Below, in pieces: positions 38,766 through 46,267 of a stretch of DNA of 49,318 nucleotides (within the stretch, counting starts at the first letter, position 1; each line of letters starts with the position of its first letter). The stretch is from the NCBI RefSeq assembly GCF_003332305.1, contig NZ_QOIO01000045.1, forward strand, positions 1 to 49,318, given 5' to 3'. The notes under the pieces were generated by a model, which searched no databases, was not told where the DNA came from, and saw nothing but the letters and a program-made list of their open reading frames with translations. The position numbers and the translations under genes were made by a program. The DNA comes from Microvirga aerophila. GTDB taxonomy: Bacteria; Pseudomonadota; Alphaproteobacteria; Rhizobiales; Beijerinckiaceae.

Positions 38766-40688
38766 ATGTCGATGCCCCATAACTCTTCCCCTGTCGTTGA
38801 TGGGCTAGGGGCCACGACTTCTAGCCCAGCCGACATAATCCTGTTCAACGGCAGGATCACGACGCTTGATCGTCAGAAGCCCGAAGCGTCGGCGCTGCTC
38901 ATCCGGGACGGACGCTTCGCGGCCGTCGGTGAAGAAAGGGAGGTGATGCCTCTCGCCGAGCCGACCACGCAGCGGATCGACCTCAAGGGACGACGAGTCA
39001 TCCCAGGGCTGATCGACAGCCACATGCACATCATCCGCGGTGGGCTGAACTACAACATGGAGCTCCGTTGGGACGGCGTCCGTTCCCTGGCCGATGCCAT
39101 GCGCATGCTCAAGGAACAGGTGGACCGCACCCCGGCTCCGCAATGGGTGCGCGTCGTGGGCGGCTTCACCGAGCATCAGTTCGCCGAGAAGCGCCTGCCC
39201 ACACTCGACGAGATCAACGCCGTCTCGCCCGACACGCCCGTCTTCATCCTCCACCTTTACGACCGTGCGCTGTTGAACGGTGCCGCCCTGCGGGCCGTCG
39301 GCTACACGAAGGATACGCCAAACCCGCCCGGTGGCGAGATCCAGCGCGATGCAAACGGCAATCCCACGGGCCTGCTGATCGCCAAGCCCAATGCCACCAT
39401 CCTGTACGCCACCTTGGCGAAGGGTCCGAAGCTCCCGCCCGAGTACCAGAAGAATTCCTCGCGTCACTTCATGCGCGAGGTCAACCGGCTTGGCGTGACC
39501 GGCGTGATCGACGCCGGTGGCGGCTTCCAGAACTACCCGGACGATTATCGGATCATCGAGGAGCTGCACCGGGAAGGCCAGCTCACGGTGCGCCTCGCCT
39601 ACAACCTCTTCACCCAGAAGCCGAAGGAAGAGCTCAAGGACTTCGACAGCTGGTCCAAACAGGTCAAGCCGGGCCAAGGTGACGATCTCTACCGCCACAA
39701 CGGCGCGGGCGAGATGCTGGTGTACTCCGCAGCCGACTTCGAGGACTTCAAGGTCGAGCGTCCCGAGATGCCGCCCAACATGGAAGGGGACATTGAGCCG
39801 GTCGTCCGCCTGCTGGTCGAGATCCGCTGGCCCTGGCGGATGCATGCCACCTACAACGAGACCATCACCCGGGCGCTCGACGTGTTCGAGACGGTGAACC
39901 GGGACATTCCCTTCGATGGCCTGCACTGGTTCTTCGATCATGCCGAGACCATCGACGACCGCAACATCGACCGCATCGCGGCGCTTGGCGGCGGCATCGC
40001 CGTCCAGCACCGCATGGCGTTCCAGGGCGAGGACTTCGTCGAGCGCTACGGCAGCAGGGCGGCCGAGCGCACGCCGCCGATCAAGCGCATGCTGGAAGCC
40101 GGCGTGCCGGTGGGCGCCGGCACGGACGCCACCCGTGTTGCCTCCTATAATCCATGGGTGTCGCTGTCCTGGCTCGTGACCGGCAAGACGCTGGGAGGAC
40201 TGACGCTCTACCCCTCTGCCAACCGTCTCGACCGGGAGAGCGCTCTGCGGTTGTGGACCGAGGCCAACACCTGGTTCTCCAACGAGGCCGGCAAGAAGGG
40301 GCAGATCAGGCAAGGCCAACTAGCCGATCTGGCGGTGCTGTCCGACGACTACTTTGCCGTGCCGGAGGACAGGATCCAGGACATCACGTCCGTTCTCACT
40401 CTGCTCGGAGGCAAACCGGTCCACGGCGATGCCGAGTTCAAGGATCTCGCGCCGGCCCTCCCACCGCCGATGCCAGACTGGGCGCCAGTCCGTACCTTCG
40501 GCGGCTATCAGGAGCGCCGCGCCGGTCTTGAATCCGATAGCAAATACGCCTTCGCCGCGGCCTGTGGCTGCGCCAACACCTGTGGAGTGCACGGCCATTC
40601 CCATGCCGCTGCATGGGGCTCGACCCCACCGACGTCGGACTCGCGCTCCTTCTGGGGCGCCCTCGGCTGCTCCTGCTGGGCCTTCTGA
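38766..40688 (+). CDS. YtcJ-like amidohydrolase with Cys/His-rich tail
   Basis: A 640-residue metal-dependent amidohydrolase. The metal site starts with DSHMHIIRGG; the barrel ends with VGAGTDATR and RQGQLADLAVLSDDY. Overall it matches the YtcJ/N-substituted formamide deformylase-like group, so an amide or formamide of a small amine is a reasonable substrate class. Oddly, the protein continues past the normal end (near EFKDLAPALPP) with about 65 extra residues rich in Cys and His: AACGCANTCGVHGHSH and GALGCSCWAF. This looks like a metal-binding tail. No signal peptide. AGGAA precedes ATG 38766. It is followed 12 bases on by a DoxX gene. Confidence 0.88.
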   Translation: MSMPHNSSPVVDGLGATTSSPADIILFNGRITTLDRQKPEASALLIRDGRFAAVGEEREVMPLAEPTTQRIDLKGRRVIPGLIDSHMHIIRGGLNYNMELRWDGVRSLADAMRMLKEQVDRTPAPQWVRVVGGFTEHQFAEKRLPTLDEINAVSPDTPVFILHLYDRALLNGAALRAVGYTKDTPNPPGGEIQRDANGNPTGLLIAKPNATILYATLAKGPKLPPEYQKNSSRHFMREVNRLGVTGVIDAGGGFQNYPDDYRIIEELHREGQLTVRLAYNLFTQKPKEELKDFDSWSKQVKPGQGDDLYRHNGAGEMLVYSAADFEDFKVERPEMPPNMEGDIEPVVRLLVEIRWPWRMHATYNETITRALDVFETVNRDIPFDGLHWFFDHAETIDDRNIDRIAALGGGIAVQHRMAFQGEDFVERYGSRAAERTPPIKRMLEAGVPVGAGTDATRVASYNPWVSLSWLVTGKTLGGLTLYPSANRLDRESALRLWTEANTWFSNEAGKKGQIRQGQLADLAVLSDDYFAVPEDRIQDITSVLTLLGGKPVHGDAEFKDLAPALPPPMPDWAPVRTFGGYQERRAGLESDSKYAFAAACGCANTCGVHGHSHAAAWGSTPPTSDSRSFWGALGCSCWAF

Positions 40689-40700
40689 TGAGAGGATAAC

Positions 40701-41126
40701 ATGACCGACATCACTGTTCCCCGTCTGTTTGCCCAAATCCTGGAGCTGCCAGCTTTCGATTACATCGTCCGCGGTGCGCTCGTGTCGCCATTCCTGATGA
40801 GCGGAGTTGTGAAGCTCCTCGATTTCACCGGAGCGATGAACGAGGTCACCGGGCTCGGTCTCAAGCCCGCAGGGCCGTTTGCGGCGGCCGTGATCGTTGC
40901 CCAACTCGGCGGATCGCTCTTGTTCCTCACGTCACGCTACTGCTGGCTGGGCGCTGGCATCCTGGCAGGCTTCACGGTCCTGGCGACTCTGTTGGCGCAT
41001 CCGTTCTGGGCCTTCGACGGACCAGACCGCGGGCGTCAGACAGCAACCTTCTTCGAGCATCTCGCCATCGTTGGCGGACTCGCCATGGCAGCCCTGTTCG
41101 TCAACGGACGGAGTGCCCCCCAATGA
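40701..41126 (+). CDS. DoxX-family membrane protein
   Basis: A 141-residue protein with four membrane helices. The start of the fold (ALVSPFLMSGVVKLLDFTGA) and the end (RGRQTATFFEHLAIVGG) match DoxX. AGAGGATAAC precedes the ATG. The stop overlaps the start of the MFS gene by 4 bases (ATGA), so the two should be made together, and the amidohydrolase ends only 12 bases before. The function is likely redox- or envelope-linked, by family context only. Confidence 0.86.
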   Translation: MTDITVPRLFAQILELPAFDYIVRGALVSPFLMSGVVKLLDFTGAMNEVTGLGLKPAGPFAAAVIVAQLGGSLLFLTSRYCWLGAGILAGFTVLATLLAHPFWAFDGPDRGRQTATFFEHLAIVGGLAMAALFVNGRSAPQ

Positions 41127-42766
41127 GGGCGGCCGAGACCACGGCGTCCACAGGCACACCGGCTCCGCCTCCCGGCGCGTTCGCGCCCCTGCGGCATCGC
41201 CTGTTCGCGGTGATCTGGGCCGCCACTGTGCTCGGCAACATCGGCACCTTCATGCGCGATGTCACCTCAATCTGGCTCGTCACCGACCTCTCCGTCTCGC
41301 CGGCTGCGGTCGCGATGATCCAGGCCGCCGGCACCCTGCCGGTCTTTCTCCTCGCCATTCCGGCCGGCGTCCTGTCGGACATCCTCGACCGACGCCGCTT
41401 CCTGATTGCGATCCAGATCGGGCTTGCGGTTGTGAGCGCCATCCTCGCCGCCCTGGCTTGGACCGGCACAGTCTCGGTCGTGAGCCTCGTCGCGCTCACA
41501 TTCCTGGGTGGTGTCGGAGCGGCGCTGATGACGCCAGCCTGGCAGGCCATCGTGCCGGAACTTGTTCCCCGCCCGGACCTCAAGGGGGCGGTGGCGCTCA
41601 ACTCGCTCGGCATCAACATCGCCCGCTCGATTGGGCCCGCCCTCGGTGGCCTCCTTCTCGCCACCCTGGGGGCCGCGGCGGTCTACAGCATCGATATTCT
41701 CACCTATGTCGTAGTCGGCGCGGCCCTTCTGTGGTGGCGGCGGGACGCCGGAACCGATGACGGCCTGCGGGAGCATTTCGGCGGGGCCCTGCGGGCGGCC
41801 CTGCGCTATGCCCGCGCCAGCCATGAGCTCCACCGGATCCTGTGGCGAGCCGTCCTGTACTTTGCCTTCGCCAGTGCGGTCTGGGCGCTCCTACCCATCA
41901 TGTCACGCCAGGAGATCGGCGGCGGCCCTGGCTTCTTCGGCCTGATGCTCGGCAGCGTCGGAGCCGGGGCGATCGCGGGCGCGGTGGGGTTGCCGACTGT
42001 TCGGGCGCGGCTCGGCCAAGACCGGCTGGTGCTGGTAGCCTCGCTCGTCACGGCCGCTGCCACGGCCCTGCTCGCCCTGACCGACTCGGCCGTGCTCGGC
42101 ATCCTTGTGGCGTTCATGCTCGGCAGCGCCTGGATCGCGATGCTGACCACGCTCAACGCCACCATGCAGGGCATCCTGCCGAACTGGGTCCGCGGCCGGG
42201 GCCTGGCAATCTACATCACCGCCTTCAATGGTGCGCTGGCGGTGGGAAGCGTGAGCTGGGGCTCCCTCGCACAGAGCATAGGAACCGATCCGACCCTGCT
42301 TCTGGCCGGAGCGGGACTGGCGCTGGCGGCAGCACTGGCCCACCGGGCTCCCCTGCCGAGCGGCGAAGAGGATCTCACGCCATCGATGCACTGGCCCGAG
42401 CCGATCCTGGCTGAGACCGTGGCCCAGGACCGCGGGCCGGTGATGGTCACGGTGACCTACCGCATCCGGCAAACGGACCGGCCTGCCTTTCTCGCCGCCC
42501 TCAACCGGCTTTCCGAGGAGCGCCGCCGCGACGGTGCCTACGCTTGGGGCGTTTCCGAGGATGCGGTCGACCCGGAGCGCGTGGTGGAGTGGTTCTTCGT
42601 TGAGTCCTGGGCTGAGCATCTGCGCCAGCACCAGCGTGTTTCGCAGGCGGACGCCGCGATCCAACTGGAGGCCCGCCACTTTCATCAAGGATCCCAGGAA
42701 CCGACGGTCCAGCACCTTTTGGCACTCAATCCACGCCGGTCAGCAGCATTGACCAGCGTTCACTAA
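41123..42766 (+). CDS. MFS exporter with C-terminal monooxygenase-like (ABM) domain
   Basis: A 547-residue protein. Residues about 20-415 form a 12-helix MFS_3-type exporter (EntS-like), with the RDVTSIWLVTDLS opening and the motif-A-like LSDILDRRRFLIA loop. After the last helix a soluble region of about 120 residues follows (VMVTVTYRIRQTDRPAFL to HFHQGS). Its ERRRDGAYAWGV and VVEWFFVESWAEHLRQH segments match the antibiotic-biosynthesis-monooxygenase-like ferredoxin fold that often follows these transporters. It may gate or modify cargo. Coupled to the DoxX gene by a 4-base overlap. Confidence 0.88.
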   Translation: MRAAETTASTGTPAPPPGAFAPLRHRLFAVIWAATVLGNIGTFMRDVTSIWLVTDLSVSPAAVAMIQAAGTLPVFLLAIPAGVLSDILDRRRFLIAIQIGLAVVSAILAALAWTGTVSVVSLVALTFLGGVGAALMTPAWQAIVPELVPRPDLKGAVALNSLGINIARSIGPALGGLLLATLGAAAVYSIDILTYVVVGAALLWWRRDAGTDDGLREHFGGALRAALRYARASHELHRILWRAVLYFAFASAVWALLPIMSRQEIGGGPGFFGLMLGSVGAGAIAGAVGLPTVRARLGQDRLVLVASLVTAAATALLALTDSAVLGILVAFMLGSAWIAMLTTLNATMQGILPNWVRGRGLAIYITAFNGALAVGSVSWGSLAQSIGTDPTLLLAGAGLALAAALAHRAPLPSGEEDLTPSMHWPEPILAETVAQDRGPVMVTVTYRIRQTDRPAFLAALNRLSEERRRDGAYAWGVSEDAVDPERVVEWFFVESWAEHLRQHQRVSQADAAIQLEARHFHQGSQEPTVQHLLALNPRRSAALTSVH

Positions 42767-42780
42767 CAGGAGGAGCATCC

Positions 42781-43431
42781 ATGGCAGACATTGCATCACT
42801 TCTAACCCCGTCTGAGTGTACGATGCTGTTCATCGACCACCAGGCGGGCCTCGCGTTTGCCGTAGAGTCCGTTGATCGTCAGACTCTCCTCAACAATACC
42901 GCCGCCCTGGCCCGAACCGGCCTCGTCTTTGGCCTTCCTATCATCGTTTCGACATCGGCGACAAAGGTCTATAGCGGACCTCTGATGCCTGCGATCCAGA
43001 TGGTCATTCCGGATGTGGAGGCGATCGACCGCAAGAGCATGAACGTCTGGGAAGACGAGGCGGCCCGCGCGGCCGTCGAGGCAGCGGGCCGAAAGCACCT
43101 GCTCGTCTCCGGCCTTCTGACGGAGGCCTGCGTCTCATTCACCGTACTCTCGGCCCTGGCGGAAGGTTACGAGGTGTCCGTCGTTGCAGATGCATGCGGA
43201 GGTCTGACTCCCACAAGCCATGATCTTGCTCTCCGCCGCATGGCATCCGCCGGAGCCCACATGACATCCTGGATCCAGGTCCTGCTTGAGCTGCAGCGCG
43301 ATTGGACCCGTCACGAGACCTATGATGGGGCACGCTTCATCGTGGAGACCTATGGCGGAGGCTACGGCATCGGTCTGAGCTACGCTCGCGATATGATCAC
43401 ACCCCCACCCCTGGCCGGATCTCCAAAATGA
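42781..43431 (+). CDS. Isochorismatase-family hydrolase (YcaC-like)
   Basis: A 216-residue cytoplasmic cysteine hydrolase. The triad is Asp in LFIDHQAG, Lys in AIDRKSMNVW and Cys in LLTEACVSF. It is longer at the C terminus than nicotinamidase and matches YcaC-like enzymes. Its relative at 37.0 kb keeps the Asp and Cys but not the Lys. AGGAGGAGC precedes ATG 42781. It lies 14 bases past the MFS stop and 78 bases before RidA, so it belongs to the same operon. Confidence 0.88.
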   Translation: MADIASLLTPSECTMLFIDHQAGLAFAVESVDRQTLLNNTAALARTGLVFGLPIIVSTSATKVYSGPLMPAIQMVIPDVEAIDRKSMNVWEDEAARAAVEAAGRKHLLVSGLLTEACVSFTVLSALAEGYEVSVVADACGGLTPTSHDLALRRMASAGAHMTSWIQVLLELQRDWTRHETYDGARFIVETYGGGYGIGLSYARDMITPPPLAGSPK

Positions 43432-43509
43432 AGTGTTCCTGCAGCCCGATTTCTCGATCCGCAGGACGGCACCTGGATCAAACCACAAATCACGAAAGGA
43501 GGATATGCG

Positions 43510-43956
43510 ATGGCAAAGGATCTTGAGAAGCAGTTGGAATACTTCGGCGTGCCGTGGGAAGAGGCCCATGGGTATGCCCAAGCGGTTCGGGTCGGCAACA
43601 CGATCTATGTGTCGGGCCAGCTCAGCCACGATGACGACGGCAAACTCGTTGGTCCGGCCCCCGTCAATGCATCCGGGAGGGTTACGGATACCTCAAACAT
43701 GGAGCTACAGATGCGCACCACCTATGCCAACGCTGCCAAGCTGTTGGCTCGGTTCGGAGCAACGCTGGACCATGTGGTCGAGGAGACGATCTACGTCACC
43801 GATGTCGATGCGGCTTTTGCCGTCGCCGGGCCTGCCCGCGAGGCTGCCTATGGCAAGGAGCAGCCGGAATGCGCCAGTACATTGGCCGGCGTCACCCGTC
43901 TGGCCTTCCCGGAGCAACTGGTCGAAATCAGTTTCACGGTGGTCCCCCCAGGCTAG
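43510..43956 (+). CDS. RidA/YjgF/YER057c-family protein
   Basis: A 148-residue trimer-forming protein. The family fold is visible from YAQAVRVGNTIYVSGQLS through DHVVEETIYVTDV. In classic RidA the Arg needed to deaminate 2-aminoacrylate lies in a segment like PARS; here the same place reads PECAST, with no Arg. This suggests one of the Rid subgroups without imine deaminase activity. AAAGGAGG precedes the ATG at a suitable distance. Last gene of the 37-44 kb series; a StyR-like box for the next set lies 36 bases past its stop. Confidence 0.88.
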   Translation: MAKDLEKQLEYFGVPWEEAHGYAQAVRVGNTIYVSGQLSHDDDGKLVGPAPVNASGRVTDTSNMELQMRTTYANAAKLLARFGATLDHVVEETIYVTDVDAAFAVAGPAREAAYGKEQPECASTLAGVTRLAFPEQLVEISFTVVPPG

Positions 43957-43991
43957 TGACCGGCCAATGCACCATAAGCTGATATGAAGAC

Positions 43992-44007
43992 CTAAACCTT
44001 CGTATGC
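43992..44007 (+). promoter_or_regulatory. StyR-like box before the 44-kb gene set
   Basis: CTAAACCTTCGTATGC has an intact left half CTAAAC and a right half GTATGC two bases off. GACTAGACCTCGG follows about 4 bases later, partly like the TCGTCGTAGACCTA element of the 90-bp modules. It lies 147 bases before the NmrA-like start. The later module elements (TTAATAGCG, GATCTCCG) are not seen. Confidence 0.5.
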
Positions 44008-44138
44008 CCGCGACTAGACCTCGGGCTGAGTGTCGCCCGATCCACACCCGGGTAAAATATTGACAGCAGGCCGACGGCCTACGCCGACCCGCGGCATTCT
44101 CCTTCGAACCGATCAATCTTGCATAAGGAGTGAAAGCG

Positions 44139-44909
44139 ATGAGAATTGTTGTGGTAGGTGGCACCGGACATATCGGCTCCAGGCTCGTTACAGCCCTAAA
44201 GGACTGTAATCAGGATGTAGTGGTTGCCTCACCGTCTTCGGGCGTCAACACAATCACCCGCGAAGGATTGGCTGAAGCATTGAATGGCGCTCAAGTCGTT
44301 GTTGATGTGACGAACTCTCCGACGTTCCAGGATGACGTTGCGCTGGAGTTCTTCCTCGCATCGGGCCGGAATCTTCTGGCAGCGGAGGAAGCCGCTGGTA
44401 TCCAGCATCACGTCGCCTTGTCTGTCGTCGGTACTGATCGTCAGCCGGAGAGCGGTTACTTCAGGGCGAAGATGGCACAGGAGAACCTGATCCGGGCGTC
44501 GCATCTACCCTATACGATTTTAAGATCGACGCCGTTCTTCGAGTTTCTCACCGGGATTGTCGAAAGTGCCGCCGATGGCAACGTGCTTCGGCTGTCGCCG
44601 GCTCCGATCCAACCCATTGCGGCCGATGACGTTGTGGCAGCCTTACGCGAGGTGGCGATGGGTCGGCCGCAGAACCGCGAGATTGAGATCGTCGGTCCGG
44701 ACAGGTTCGGCCTCAATGAGATTGCCGAACAAATCCTAACAGCCAACGAAGATAACCGAATGGTCATTGCCGACCCTCAGGCTTTGTATTTTGGAGCGGT
44801 GCTGCAAAACGATACCTTTGTGTCAGGCGATCATCCGCGATTTGCGCCAACACGCTTTGAAGACTGGCTCAGATCATACGTGGCCGATGAATTACCTGTG
44901 GCCTTTTAA
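44139..44909 (+). CDS. NmrA-like NAD(P)-binding protein (atypical SDR)
   Basis: A 256-residue Rossmann-fold protein, paralogous to the one at 22.9 kb: GGTGHIGS at the N terminus, SPSSGVNTITREGLAEALNGA, HHVALSVVGTDRQ, SGYFRAKMAQE, and APIQPIAADDVVAALREVA. The start is ATG 44139, with AAGGAG 8 bases upstream; an in-frame GTG at 44130 overlaps that site. It likely acts as a NAD(P)-binding reductase or sensor. It is followed 71 bases on by the orphan cytochrome b, an unusual partner. Confidence 0.89.
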   Translation: MRIVVVGGTGHIGSRLVTALKDCNQDVVVASPSSGVNTITREGLAEALNGAQVVVDVTNSPTFQDDVALEFFLASGRNLLAAEEAAGIQHHVALSVVGTDRQPESGYFRAKMAQENLIRASHLPYTILRSTPFFEFLTGIVESAADGNVLRLSPAPIQPIAADDVVAALREVAMGRPQNREIEIVGPDRFGLNEIAEQILTANEDNRMVIADPQALYFGAVLQNDTFVSGDHPRFAPTRFEDWLRSYVADELPVAF

Positions 44910-44980
44910 CACGCGGTTGAGCACGCGGCCATCGGAGCAAGACCCTCAGGCATTCAGATCAGAGGGAAGCGGGTGACGAA

Positions 44981-46264
44981 ATGTTCAAGCATAGCGATTA
45001 CGTGCCTAGAAGCCGGATTGAGCAGTGGGTTGAGGCGAGACTGCCTATCATCGGCTTTTCCTATGATACGGCAGTGTCGTACCCGGTGCCGCGGAACCTG
45101 AACTATTTCTGGACCTTCGGCGGAATACTCACGTTCATGCTCGCGTCGCAGATCGTCACCGGCATCGTCCTCGCGATGCACTACGTGCCGAATGCTGATT
45201 TGGCCTTTCAGTCGATCGAGCGCATCATGCGCGACGTCAATTATGGATGGCTCATCCGGTATTTGCATGCCAATGGCGCGTCGATGTTCTTCATCGCGGT
45301 GTACATCCATATCTTTCGCGGCTTGTACTACGGATCCTACAAGGCGCCCCGCGAGATCATCTGGATCCTTGGCATCATCAACCTCCTGATCATGATGGCG
45401 ACCGCGTTTCTGGGGTATGTCCTACCCTGGGGGCAGATGTCCTTCTGGGGCGCGACCGTCATCACCAATCTCTTCTCGGCGATCCCGCTCGTTGGCGAGA
45501 CGATTGTTGAGTACCTGTGGGGTGGCTATTCGGTCGGCAACGCAACCCTGAACCGGTTCTTCTCGCTGCACTACCTGCTGCCCTTCATGCTTGTTGGCAC
45601 CGTCACGCTTCACGTCTGGGCGCTCCACCACGTGGGGCAGAACAATCCGACAGGTGTGGAGATTACGGACTTCAGAAAAGATACGGTGCCTTTCACGCCG
45701 CATGCGACCCTGAAAGATCTCTTTTCCATCGTCACCTTTATCATCTTCTTCGCCTACTGGGTGTTCTACATGCCCAACTATCTGGGCCATGCGGACAACT
45801 ACATCCCGGCGAACCCGGCCGTCACCCCTTCCCACATTGTCCCCGAATGGTATTTCCTGCCGTTCTACGCGATCTTGCGCGCCATCCCTGACAAGCTTGG
45901 CGGCGTGATCGCGATGTTCCTGGCGATCCTCCTCGTGGCGTTCCTGCCCTGGCTCGACACGTCCAAGGTGCGCTCGATGTCCTATCGTCCAGTCGCGCGG
46001 CCGCTGCTCTGGATGTTCGTTGCCGCCTTCATCGGCCTTGGATATCTCGGCAGCATGCCGGCGGAAGGCGGCTACGTGATCGCCGCACGGATCCTCACCG
46101 TGCTTTACTTCGGATACTTCGTAGCCTTGCCCATCGTCGGCTTGTTTGAAAAACCGCTCCCGCTGCCCCTGTCGATCGACGAGCCTGTGCTCGCCCGCCA
46201 CCAAAGGCCCGAAGTCTTGGTTGGCAGGTCCGTCATACGCAACAGAAAATTCGCGAGTGGTTAG
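44981..46264 (+). CDS. petB: Orphan cytochrome b of the bc1-complex type
   Basis: A 427-residue cytochrome b with eight membrane helices. It contains the heme-ligand His pairs in helices B and D (WLIRYLHANGASMFFIAVYIH; LHYLLPFMLVGTVTLHVW), the VLPWGQMSFWGATV Qo segment and the PEWY motif (IVPEWYFLPFYAI), all features of a full-length, quinol-oxidising subunit. No Rieske iron-sulfur or cytochrome c1 gene is adjacent: an NmrA-like gene is before it and a bestrophin-like gene starts 3 bases after. It may replace the housekeeping subunit, or act with another electron acceptor; the sequence alone does not tell. Confidence 0.93.
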   Translation: MFKHSDYVPRSRIEQWVEARLPIIGFSYDTAVSYPVPRNLNYFWTFGGILTFMLASQIVTGIVLAMHYVPNADLAFQSIERIMRDVNYGWLIRYLHANGASMFFIAVYIHIFRGLYYGSYKAPREIIWILGIINLLIMMATAFLGYVLPWGQMSFWGATVITNLFSAIPLVGETIVEYLWGGYSVGNATLNRFFSLHYLLPFMLVGTVTLHVWALHHVGQNNPTGVEITDFRKDTVPFTPHATLKDLFSIVTFIIFFAYWVFYMPNYLGHADNYIPANPAVTPSHIVPEWYFLPFYAILRAIPDKLGGVIAMFLAILLVAFLPWLDTSKVRSMSYRPVARPLLWMFVAAFIGLGYLGSMPAEGGYVIAARILTVLYFGYFVALPIVGLFEKPLPLPLSIDEPVLARHQRPEVLVGRSVIRNRKFASG

Positions 46265-46267
46265 GCT

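Noticed and set aside
38805..40319. A 504-codon open frame antisense to the amidohydrolase
   Set aside because: It lies fully within the real gene on the other strand and has no family match; long antisense frames are common in high-GC genes.
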